From Bacillota bacterium (lineage in GTDB: Bacteria; Bacillota; Clostridia; Tissierellales; Gottschalkiaceae), in the NCBI GenBank assembly GCA_023420895.1, contig JAEZUY010000022.1, forward strand, positions 1 to 6,519: 6,519 bases of DNA, read 5' to 3'. The notes beneath the pieces were generated by a model that saw nothing but the letters and a program-made list of their open reading frames with translations, made no database searches and had not been told where the DNA came from. Shown in pieces: positions 1 to 4,739 of the stretch. The translations under genes and the position numbers were made by a program. Position 1 is the first letter of the stretch; the number at the start of each line of letters is the position of its first letter.

Positions 1-788
1 TCATCAGAAAGCATTTCATCAATTTGTTTTCCGCTGTTTAAGCTTGAATCTGGATCATACCAGTTTTTAGACTCAAAAAAGTCTTTATTTTCTGAATTTT
101 TGAATGTAAGACCGTGTCTTGCATAAATTTCATTTATAGCAAGAGAAATAAAAGTTATACTTCCAATATCTTCAATATGCTTAAGTGTGTTATCGTTGAG
201 TTTCATAAATTGACTTGTAGGCAGAAGGTAATCTGAATTAGAGAACAGTTCTACAGATTTTTCAAATTTTTCCACTTCAGTTGAAGAAGAAGTGATTCCA
301 TTATCTCCTTTATGAATTAAATTATTTTCTAAATCACTTTCTATTCTTAAAAGAGTTTTTATATTCATTTTTTCAATATTACTCAGTTTTTTATTTACTT
401 GGTCTTCTGAAATCATTGCACTATTAGGCTTGTACCATGATTTTGAATTAAAATAATTATAATTTTCCTCTGTCCTGAAAATCATTCCATGTCTTGCATA
501 AATCTCATTAATGGCAAGTCTTACAGTTGAAAGGTTATTTTGATCGTAAAGCCACGAAGTTTCTTTATCAGTGAGATAATTGACATCACTTTTAGGAAAT
601 ATGTATTCCTTATTTTCGTTTTTTTCAAAATAGTCTTTTCCATATTCGGTATATATGCTGTAGGCGCCATAAACAGTTATAGGAACAATGAATATTACAG
701 GAATGATTATTGCTGCTATTAAAATGGGAGAAAATTTAAATGAACTTTTTTTAGGATTTCCATTTGAATGATTAAAATTACTATTCAT
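1..788 (-). CDS. Membrane-anchored protein with two YARHG domains (3' end outside window)
   Basis: This open frame starts at an ATG at 788, six bases after a GGAGG ribosome binding site (799-795), and runs off the left edge without a stop. 262 residues are visible. Residues 1-20 are polar and probably cytoplasmic, residues about 21-43 form one hydrophobic helix, and the rest is probably extracellular. Two copies of the YARHG domain follow, at about residues 61-140 and 187-262. Each carries the signature NEIYARHG (residues 94-101 and 219-226), then aromatic pairs and an SK[SN]WY motif. YARHG domains are known mainly from Firmicute surface and membrane proteins and have no established biochemical activity. 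The gene lies 33 nt downstream of a TPR-like gene but behind a terminator-like hairpin, and no convincing promoter precedes it. It may be expressed by read-through. Family assignment is confident; function is unknown. Confidence 0.88.
   Translation of the reverse strand, partial: MNSNFNHSNGNPKKSSFKFSPILIAAIIIPVIFIVPITVYGAYSIYTEYGKDYFEKNENKEYIFPKSDVNYLTDKETSWLYDQNNLSTVRLAINEIYARHGMIFRTEENYNYFNSKSWYKPNSAMISEDQVNKKLSNIEKMNIKTLLRIESDLENNLIHKGDNGITSSSTEVEKFEKSVELFSNSDYLLPTSQFMKLNDNTLKHIEDIGSITFISLAINEIYARHGLTFKNSENKDFFESKNWYDPDSSLNSGKQIDEMLSD
3..608 (-). repeat. Two diverged tandem copies encoding YARHG domains
   Basis: Copy 1 spans about 608-369 and copy 2 about 230-3. At protein level they share Y-[IL]-x-P-x-S near the start, then LAINEIYARHG or the near-identical equivalent, then [NF]F-x-SK-x-WY. 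The DNA is clearly related around the signature (488-516 and 113-141 on the plus strand) but has many silent differences. This indicates an old duplication kept by selection on the protein. A further copy could lie beyond the left edge. Confidence 0.7.
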
Positions 789-821
789 ATTATACCTCCG
801 TAGTCTTTTAGAATAACTGAA

Positions 822-1511
822 TTAAGAAAAAAAGCCCGTGGCTTTAACATCGCGGGCGTAATCTGCTTTTTCTGAACTTCCCAATCCTAGACTTGCAAAT
901 ATACTGAAACTAGCTATAATTCCTATAACAAGAGCAATAGGAAGGACCTTTCTTAGTAAAAAGCTCTTTTCCTCAATTTTAGATTTGCAATAAGATTTCA
1001 TAATAGCACTTTCAATATTAAATTTGCATACTTTACTTATACAGTTATAATAAAAAAGAGCAGTTTTATAATTATGTCTGTCTTTATTTTTATCAGCTTC
1101 CATTCTAGCAAATTTGCAAGCTGCTTTTTTAGACTGAAAATAAAAACTCATTTTTGAATCTTCAGGATCTTCTAAAAAAGTGCCGTGAATGGAATTCTCT
1201 TTAAGAACAGCATTGAGTTCATCAGAATTTTTAAGTTTTGTTTTTGCAAGCAGATTTAATATAAAGTCGAATTCTTCTTTACTTGTATTTTCTTCAAGAA
1301 ACTTTATATTCTCAATTATTGTGCTATGACATTTTTTATAACTTCCATCTAAATAAAGGAATCTTATTCTTTGATAAAGATAATCTGCTTTTTTATATAT
1401 ATTCTTGCTGCAGTGAATAGCTTTTTTCAATTCATCGGCAGCTTTTTTATATTCTTCATTATCTACATATTTCATAGCTTTTATATAATGTAAATCAGAA
1501 CTTTTCAGCAT
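822..1511 (-). CDS. TPR-like protein with a C-terminal membrane anchor, function unknown
   Basis: 229 residues, counted from the ATG at 1511. An in-frame GTG at 1520 would give 232, but it lies only 4 nt after AAGGAG (1530-1525). The ATG lies 13 nt away, and neither spacing is ideal. Residues about 6-65 and 128-165 are helical and look like degenerate tetratricopeptide repeats, with Tyr, Ala and Leu at spaced positions in segments such as EEYKKAADELKKAI. Residues about 187-210 form a single hydrophobic helix preceded by Arg-Lys, so the large N-terminal part should be cytoplasmic and about 18 residues should lie outside. TPRs usually mediate protein-protein contacts; no catalytic motif is visible. 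It has its own promoter and is followed by the YARHG membrane protein. I do not recognise a specific family. Confidence 0.75.
   Translation of the reverse strand: MLKSSDLHYIKAMKYVDNEEYKKAADELKKAIHCSKNIYKKADYLYQRIRFLYLDGSYKKCHSTIIENIKFLEENTSKEEFDFILNLLAKTKLKNSDELNAVLKENSIHGTFLEDPEDSKMSFYFQSKKAACKFARMEADKNKDRHNYKTALFYYNCISKVCKFNIESAIMKSYCKSKIEEKSFLLRKVLPIALVIGIIASFSIFASLGLGSSEKADYARDVKATGFFS
827..857 (-). terminator. Intrinsic terminator inside the 3' end of the TPR-like gene
   Basis: Reading the minus strand, GCCCG (857-853) pairs with CGGGC (838-834), followed at once by seven T residues (833-827). A second, mutually exclusive hairpin exists: AAAGCC (845-840), loop ACG, GGCTTT (836-831), also followed by T residues. 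The stop codon of the TPR-like gene (824-822) lies beyond the T-tract, so the whole terminator is translated as the protein's last residues. It separates that gene from the YARHG gene. Confidence 0.6.
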
Positions 1512-1556
1512 AAATTCCACAGAACTCCTTTCAAATATAATAATGTCGTCATATCA

Positions 1557-1585
1557 ATTATATTCTTATTGCACGTACAATTCAA
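1557..1585 (-). promoter_or_regulatory. Sigma-A-type promoter of the TPR-like gene
   Basis: On the minus strand TTGAAT (1585-1580) and TATAAT (1562-1557) are separated by 17 nt. The expected transcription start near 1550 leaves a leader of about 30-40 nt containing the AAGGAG at 1530-1525. The downstream gene can therefore be transcribed independently of the 75-residue gene. Confidence 0.65.
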
Positions 1586-1643
1586 GAGTAAAGTATACAA
1601 TGTAATATTAAACCTTAAGTGTATTATAAGAATGCTTTTTATA

Positions 1644-1676
1644 AAATAAAAATACTAAAATTAAGTATTTTTATTT
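1644..1676 (-). terminator. AT-rich 13-bp hairpin at the end of the 75-residue gene
   Basis: Bases 1644-1656 and 1664-1676 are perfect inverted repeats (13 bp) with a 7-nt loop. Only one base pair is G-C. The hairpin begins within the stop codon of the gene (1677-1675). On the minus strand its descending arm is T-rich, but there is no separate T-tract after it. It may work as a weak terminator in either direction or as an mRNA 3'-end stabiliser. Confidence 0.45.
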
Positions 1677-1902
1677 AGAAAAAGCTGCTCATACTATAAT
1701 CAGTAGAATTTTTTAAAATAAAAATAGTTATTATAAGAGCTGCGAGGAGAATGATCAGTTTTAGAAATTCCATTAAGAACTTTTTAAAAAGCATATCTTT
1801 ATTCTTTATTTTAATTGCAGAATCAGTTAGTTCAGCAGAAATATTCTCATAAGATATGCTGTTTAAAGAATTTATGGATAATTTAGGTCTATTCTTTTTC
1901 AT
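1675..1902 (-). CDS. Small single-pass membrane protein, 75 residues, function unknown
   Basis: The chosen start is the ATG at 1902, preceded by AGGGGTGAT (1920-1912), which pairs with the 16S anti-Shine-Dalgarno sequence. An in-frame ATG at 1923 would add 7 residues, but it lies only about 12 nt from the predicted transcription start and has no ribosome binding site. Residues 1-44 are polar, with many Lys, Asn and Ser, and probably cytoplasmic. Residues about 46-64 are strongly hydrophobic (Leu and Ile rich), followed by an 11-residue tail ending in two Phe. Lysines before the helix predict N-in/C-out. A strong promoter and a hairpin over its stop make it a probable single-gene transcript. 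It has no recognised family. The promoter, ribosome binding site and coherent membrane topology support a real gene. Confidence 0.65.
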   Translation of the reverse strand: MKKNRPKLSINSLNSISYENISAELTDSAIKIKNKDMLFKKFLMEFLKLIILLAALIITIFILKNSTDYSMSSFF

Positions 1903-1911
1903 ACTGACGGA

Positions 1912-1920
1912 ATCACCCCT
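1912..1920 (-). promoter_or_regulatory. Ribosome binding site of the 75-residue gene
   Basis: AGGGGTGAT on the minus strand matches the complement of the 16S 3' end (AGGAGGTGATC) apart from one base. It lies 9 nt before the ATG at 1902. It falls after the upstream ATG at 1923, so it supports the shorter start. Confidence 0.6.
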
Positions 1921-1941
1921 CATATTAGTTATTCTAGAGAT

Positions 1942-1970
1942 ATTATATTAATATTTAATTATAAAGTCAA
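1942..1970 (-). promoter_or_regulatory. Near-consensus sigma-A promoter of the 75-residue gene
   Basis: TTGACT (1970-1965) and TATAAT (1947-1942) on the minus strand are separated by exactly 17 nt. There is a single mismatch to consensus, in the -35 element. Transcription should start near 1935, giving a leader of about 33 nt to the ATG at 1902. Confidence 0.75.
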
Positions 1971-2015
1971 TAAATTATTGTAATATTAAAATAAATCAAA
2001 TAACATTCAATTAGG

Positions 2016-2035
2016 AATAAACAATGAAGTTTATT
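2016..2035. promoter_or_regulatory. 7-bp inverted repeat in the divergent intergenic region
   Basis: AATAAAC (2016-2022) and GTTTATT (2029-2035) are perfect inverted repeats around a 6-nt spacer. The repeat lies between the leftward promoter at 1942-1970 and the Fur-like box at 2046-2060, so it could be a protein binding site. In DNA this AT-rich a chance match is possible. Confidence 0.25.
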
Positions 2036-2045
2036 GAAAAATAGC

Positions 2046-2060
2046 TGATAAAAATTATCA
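2046..2060. promoter_or_regulatory. Fur-box-like operator upstream of the ATC-hydrolase family gene
   Basis: TGATAAAAATTATCA matches the classical Bacillus Fur 7-1-7 box (TGATAATnATTATCA) at 13 of 14 defined positions; the only mismatch is position 7. It fits the PerR box (TTATAATnATTATAA) less well, with three mismatches. It lies 62 nt before the ATG at 2122 and immediately upstream of, or overlapping, the likely core promoter, where repressor binding would block RNA polymerase. Binding by Fur or a paralogue is inferred from the motif only. Confidence 0.5.
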
Positions 2061-2069
2061 ATAAACGGG

Positions 2070-2080
2070 TATATATAAAT
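2070..2080 (+). promoter_or_regulatory. Probable -10 region of the ATC-hydrolase family gene
   Basis: The segment TATATATAAAT offers overlapping -10 matches (TATATA, TATAAA) about 45 nt before the start codon. No good -35 is found 16-18 nt upstream. An alternative is TTGAAA (2034-2039) with a weak TATCAA (2056-2061) at 16-nt spacing. Either arrangement places the Fur-like box over or next to the promoter. The exact start cannot be fixed by eye. Confidence 0.4.
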
Positions 2081-2109
2081 AAGAGCTGCTATATGCTTTA
2101 AACAGAAAA

Positions 2110-2117
2110 GAGGTGAT
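2110..2117 (+). promoter_or_regulatory. Ribosome binding site that fixes the start at 2122
   Basis: GAGGTGAT is an 8-base match to the complement of the 16S 3' end and lies 4 nt before the ATG at 2122. An in-frame GTG at 2113 is part of this site, so it is unlikely to be the start codon. Confidence 0.75.
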
Positions 2118-2121
2118 TGAT

Positions 2122-2751
2122 ATGGAAGACAGCAAAACTCTGAAAAAAGATATAAAACAGGCAATGAAAGTTTTAAAAAAGCTCGGGGACTACATAGATG
2201 AAGACGTTATGCAGGATGCAGAAAAAATACTTATAAAAATGGTGACAGAAAATCAGGATCAGACAGAAGACAGAAAATTCCATACTCTCGGAAATATCTA
2301 TCCGGTTGCAGCTGTCTATATGGCCCAGATGAAGAAATCTGACACTAAAGAAGAAGCGTATAAAATAACGGAACACGCTTTTTACACTATGAAAGTCTAT
2401 AAGGGAAGAGATTCCATGAAGAAAATGATGAAGATTCCCGGAATGCATTCAGTCTTTCCTAAATTCGCAATGAATTTAATGGAGAAAAAATATGGCGCTA
2501 AGGCAGGATTTAAAATGGAGATTTTAGAAAGAGAAGGCGGGGATTATAAATTTGATGTTCTGGAATGTCCATATTTCAACGAATGCAAGAGATATGGAGT
2601 CGAAGAGCTGACAGATATGTTCTGCACATCTGACGATATATGCTATTCAGATATCAGTCCAAGAGTAGTATTCAAAAGGGAAGGAACTATAGGAAGAGGA
2701 GACGATAAATGCGACTTCTATTTTCATGTCAAAAAGAAAGGTGAGGAATAG
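2122..2751 (+). CDS. L-2-amino-thiazoline-4-carboxylate (ATC) hydrolase family protein
   Basis: 209 residues. The C-terminal half shows what I recognise as the ATC-hydrolase family pattern: ECPYFNEC (C149, C155), FCTSDDIC (C168, C174), a basic VVFKREGTIGRG segment, then KCDFYF (C197). The N-terminal half is helical and Lys/Glu rich. No signal peptide or membrane helix is seen, so it should be cytosolic. The name comes from Pseudomonas AtcB, which opens the thiazoline ring of L-ATC to N-carbamoyl-L-cysteine. Most clostridial homologues have no shown activity, and no partner cysteine-pathway gene is present here. The Cys/Asp cluster could bind a metal or form the active site. The gene stands alone, with a Fur-like box upstream and a terminator at 2782-2814. 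Family call is good; the specific reaction is uncertain. Confidence 0.82.
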   Translation: MEDSKTLKKDIKQAMKVLKKLGDYIDEDVMQDAEKILIKMVTENQDQTEDRKFHTLGNIYPVAAVYMAQMKKSDTKEEAYKITEHAFYTMKVYKGRDSMKKMMKIPGMHSVFPKFAMNLMEKKYGAKAGFKMEILEREGGDYKFDVLECPYFNECKRYGVEELTDMFCTSDDICYSDISPRVVFKREGTIGRGDDKCDFYFHVKKKGEE

Positions 2752-2781
2752 ATATTCTAAAATTTTTAAAATCATATCTTT

Positions 2782-2814
2782 AAAAGCTTCTCATATATCA
2801 TGGGGAGCTTTTTT
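2782..2814 (+). terminator. Intrinsic terminator of the ATC-hydrolase family gene
   Basis: Arms 2782-2792 and 2802-2812 form an 11-bp stem (two G-U pairs) around a 9-nt loop. The descending arm runs into a T-tract (2809-2814), then ATTT. It lies 31 nt after the stop codon at 2751. The A-run on the ascending arm could let it work weakly in reverse too, but no gene converges on it. Confidence 0.85.
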
Positions 2815-2879
2815 ATTTAAATTATAATTTAAGTTTAAGAGCCAAATGATAAAAGCTGTAAAATGGCGATATATCTGTG

Positions 2880-2888
2880 TGATATAAT
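2880..2888 (+). promoter_or_regulatory. Extended -10 promoter of the dinB unit
   Basis: TGATATAAT contains a perfect TATAAT (2883-2888) preceded by TG with one base between, the extended -10 form that can work without a good -35. No TTGACA-like element is found 16-18 nt upstream. The predicted start near 2895 leaves a leader of about 60 nt. I find no LexA-type box (GAAC-4-GTTC) between 2760 and 2953, so SOS control is not supported. Confidence 0.55.
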
Positions 2889-2953
2889 AAAATATATTAG
2901 AATGTAAAGATTTTTCAGAATGAAGTTTTATATTAATGAAAGGGGAAGCTGAT

Positions 2954-4195
2954 ATGAGCGGAAAGAAAAGAAGGACGATACTTCATTCGGATATGAATAA
3001 TTTCTATGCTTCTGTTGAAATAAAGCTCAATCCTGCACTTAAGGGAATACCTATTGCCGTAGGCGGTTCAGAGAAAGACAGACATGGCGTTGTTCTTGCA
3101 AAGTCTCAGGAAGCAAAAGCTCTAGGCGTTAAAACGGCTGAGACTATCTGGGAAGCCAAGAGAAAATGTCCTGAACTGAAAATTGTAAGACCGCATCATG
3201 ACGAATACAGAAAATATTCAGAGCTTGCAAGAGAGATATACTATGAATATACTAATCAGGTTGAACCCTACGGTCTTGATGAGTGCTGGCTGGATGTCAC
3301 CGCATCAGAGAATCTCTTTGGAAGCGGAGAAGAGATAGCTCATGAGATAAAACAGAGGATTAGAGATGAGCTGGGGCTTACTGTCAGCATAGGCGTGAGC
3401 TTCAATAAGATATTCGCAAAACTTGGGAGCGATCTTAAGAAACCTTATGCTGTTACAGTCATAAATGAAGAGAATTTCAAAGAAAAGCTCTGGGGACTCA
3501 AGGTTGAAGCTATGCTCGGAGTCGGAAGAGCGACGAAAGAGAAAATGAACGCTATTGGGATTAAGACTATAGGAGATTTGGCAAATGCAGATCCTGAGGT
3601 ATTAAGAACAGGATTCGGACTGAACGGTATAAGACTCTGGAGATTTGCAAACGGAAAAGATGACAGCGAAGTTTCAGATTTAAAAGAAGGAAGAGAAGCT
3701 AAAAGCATAGGACACGGAACGACATGCACGGATGACTTAAAAGACGGCTGGGAAGTATATAAAGTAGTTCAGGTTCTGTCGCAGAGAGTATCTAAAAGGC
3801 TTCAGGAGCAGAATATAAAAGCTGGCGGAGTTCAGATTTCAGTAAGAGACAACGCGTTAAAAACTGTACAGTTTCAGTGTCAGCTCAATGTTCCGACAAT
3901 GAGTTCTATAGTTATCTGTGAAGAGACTATGAAACTGTTTAAAAAGGAATACAGCTGGGAAAGACCTATAAGAACTGTTACAGTCAGAGCAATAAATTTA
4001 ACGGACTCTCACGAAAAAGTTCAGCTGAGTCTTTTTGACGATGTCGGAAAGACAGAAAAACATGAAGAGCTTGACAAGATAATGTACAGCATAAGAGAAA
4101 AGTACGGAAAAGACAGTATAAAATTCGGAAGTTCGATGGAAGACCTTAAGATGCCGGATGATGACGATGTTGCTACATTGAACGGGTTAAAATAA
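2954..4195 (+). CDS. dinB: DNA polymerase IV (Y-family translesion polymerase)
   Basis: 413 residues from the ATG at 2954, which lies 8 nt after AGGGG (2941-2945). An in-frame ATG at 2936 precedes that site and is rejected. The palm/finger catalytic core is intact: HSDMNNFYASVE (residues 11-22), with metal-binding D13 and Y18 as the expected steric-gate position, GLDE with D109/E110, and SIGVSFNKIFAKLGSD (145-160). A helix-hairpin-helix-like region (about 183-215) is followed by the little-finger domain (about 250-350). QLSLF at 357-361 matches the sliding-clamp binding motif and is followed by an acidic tail, so clamp binding is likely. The family copies damaged templates with low fidelity. 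It is the first gene of a likely operon with a GNAT acetyltransferase and an ADP-ribosylglycohydrolase. Length and motifs are normal. Confidence 0.97.
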   Translation: MSGKKRRTILHSDMNNFYASVEIKLNPALKGIPIAVGGSEKDRHGVVLAKSQEAKALGVKTAETIWEAKRKCPELKIVRPHHDEYRKYSELAREIYYEYTNQVEPYGLDECWLDVTASENLFGSGEEIAHEIKQRIRDELGLTVSIGVSFNKIFAKLGSDLKKPYAVTVINEENFKEKLWGLKVEAMLGVGRATKEKMNAIGIKTIGDLANADPEVLRTGFGLNGIRLWRFANGKDDSEVSDLKEGREAKSIGHGTTCTDDLKDGWEVYKVVQVLSQRVSKRLQEQNIKAGGVQISVRDNALKTVQFQCQLNVPTMSSIVICEETMKLFKKEYSWERPIRTVTVRAINLTDSHEKVQLSLFDDVGKTEKHEELDKIMYSIREKYGKDSIKFGSSMEDLKMPDDDDVATLNGLK

Positions 4196-4211
4196 ATCTG
4201 CAGAACAGATT
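4195..4211 (+). other. Short inverted repeat between dinB and the acetyltransferase gene
   Basis: AATCTG (4195-4200) and CAGATT (4206-4211) form a 6-bp inverted repeat with a 5-nt loop right at the dinB stop codon. No T-tract follows, so it is not a normal terminator. It could fold in the mRNA between the two genes, or be chance. Confidence 0.25.
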
Positions 4212-4240
4212 AAAAATCTTAAAATCAGAAGGAGTATGAT

Positions 4241-4735
4241 ATGAAAGAATTCAGATCTTATAGGGAATCAGATATAGAAGAATTAATGGATATGTGGAAC
4301 GATGTTATAGAAGACGGAATATATTTTGCTAAAGAAGAACCTTTCGATATAAAAGGATTTAAAGAAATGCTCGATGATCAGTCTGATACTATGTGTATGA
4401 TTATAGACGGAGATATAGCAGGATATTATATAATACATCCAAACAATATAGACAGATGTTCGCATATAGGAAACTGTTCCTACGTTATCTCTAAGAAGTA
4501 CAGAGGTCAGAATCTTGGGAAAGAGCTCGTTGAAAAATCGCTTGAACAGGGAAGAGAACTCGGATTTAAAGGTATACAGTTTAATGCTGTCGCGGCAGGA
4601 AATATACCGGCAGTTAAAATATATAAAAAGCTCGGATTCAGGATAATAGGAACTGTTCCGGAAGCATTCAGACTTAAAGACGGAAGTTATGACGATTTGC
4701 ATATAATGTATATAGATCTTGAAAAGGAGGACTAG
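4241..4735 (+). CDS. GNAT-family N-acetyltransferase
   Basis: 164 residues, starting 6 nt after AGAAGGAG (4227-4234). The order of elements is that of the GNAT fold: an N-terminal helix with FRSYRESDIEELMDMW (4-19), a core strand and turn around DGDIAGYYIIHP (56-67), and the acetyl-CoA pyrophosphate loop RGQNLGK (88-94). These are followed by NIPAVKIYKKLGF (121-133), the usual motif-B helix ending in GF. The loop differs from the R-x-x-G-x-G/A consensus in having Asn91 for the first Gly. The C-terminal DGSYDDLHIMYID resembles cytosolic acetyltransferases acting on small amines or amino acids, but the substrate cannot be read from the sequence. The gene lies 45 nt after dinB and 4 nt before the ADP-ribosylglycohydrolase gene, so it is probably co-transcribed with both. 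Confidence 0.92.
   Translation: MKEFRSYRESDIEELMDMWNDVIEDGIYFAKEEPFDIKGFKEMLDDQSDTMCMIIDGDIAGYYIIHPNNIDRCSHIGNCSYVISKKYRGQNLGKELVEKSLEQGRELGFKGIQFNAVAAGNIPAVKIYKKLGFRIIGTVPEAFRLKDGSYDDLHIMYIDLEKED
4723..4730 (+). promoter_or_regulatory. Ribosome binding site of the ADP-ribosylglycohydrolase gene, inside the GNAT gene
   Basis: AAAGGAGG is a strong site that codes for the last Lys-Glu residues of the acetyltransferase. It lies 9 nt before the ATG at 4740. An in-frame TTG at 4719 lies before it and is therefore not the start. The overlap suggests coupled translation of the two genes. Confidence 0.8.
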
Positions 4736-4739
4736 ATAT

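Noticed and set aside
540..722. 60-residue plus-strand open frame
   Set aside because: It lies fully antisense to the YARHG protein gene, which has a ribosome binding site, a membrane helix and two recognisable domains. No ribosome binding site supports the frame.
1967..2164. 65-residue minus-strand open frame rich in Phe, Tyr and Ile
   Set aside because: It covers the divergent promoter region and the antisense of the ATC-hydrolase gene start. Its composition reflects AT-rich DNA, and no ribosome binding site precedes it.
2173..2448. 91-residue minus-strand open frame
   Set aside because: Antisense shadow of the ATC-hydrolase family gene.
2820..2953. Possible SOS (LexA) box ahead of dinB
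   Set aside because: Neither GAAC nor GTTC occurs in this stretch in the required inverted arrangement.
3445..3729. 94-residue minus-strand open frame
   Set aside because: Antisense shadow of dinB, whose motifs are unambiguous over this stretch.
4195..4219. Possible terminator between dinB and the GNAT gene
   Set aside because: The 6-bp inverted repeat is short, has no G/C-rich core and is not followed by a T-tract. The two genes are better read as one unit.
4283..4702. 139-residue minus-strand open frame
   Set aside because: Almost as long as the GNAT gene it lies opposite, but the plus strand carries the complete GNAT motifs and ribosome binding sites. The minus frame is low-complexity Phe/Tyr/Ser with no start signals.
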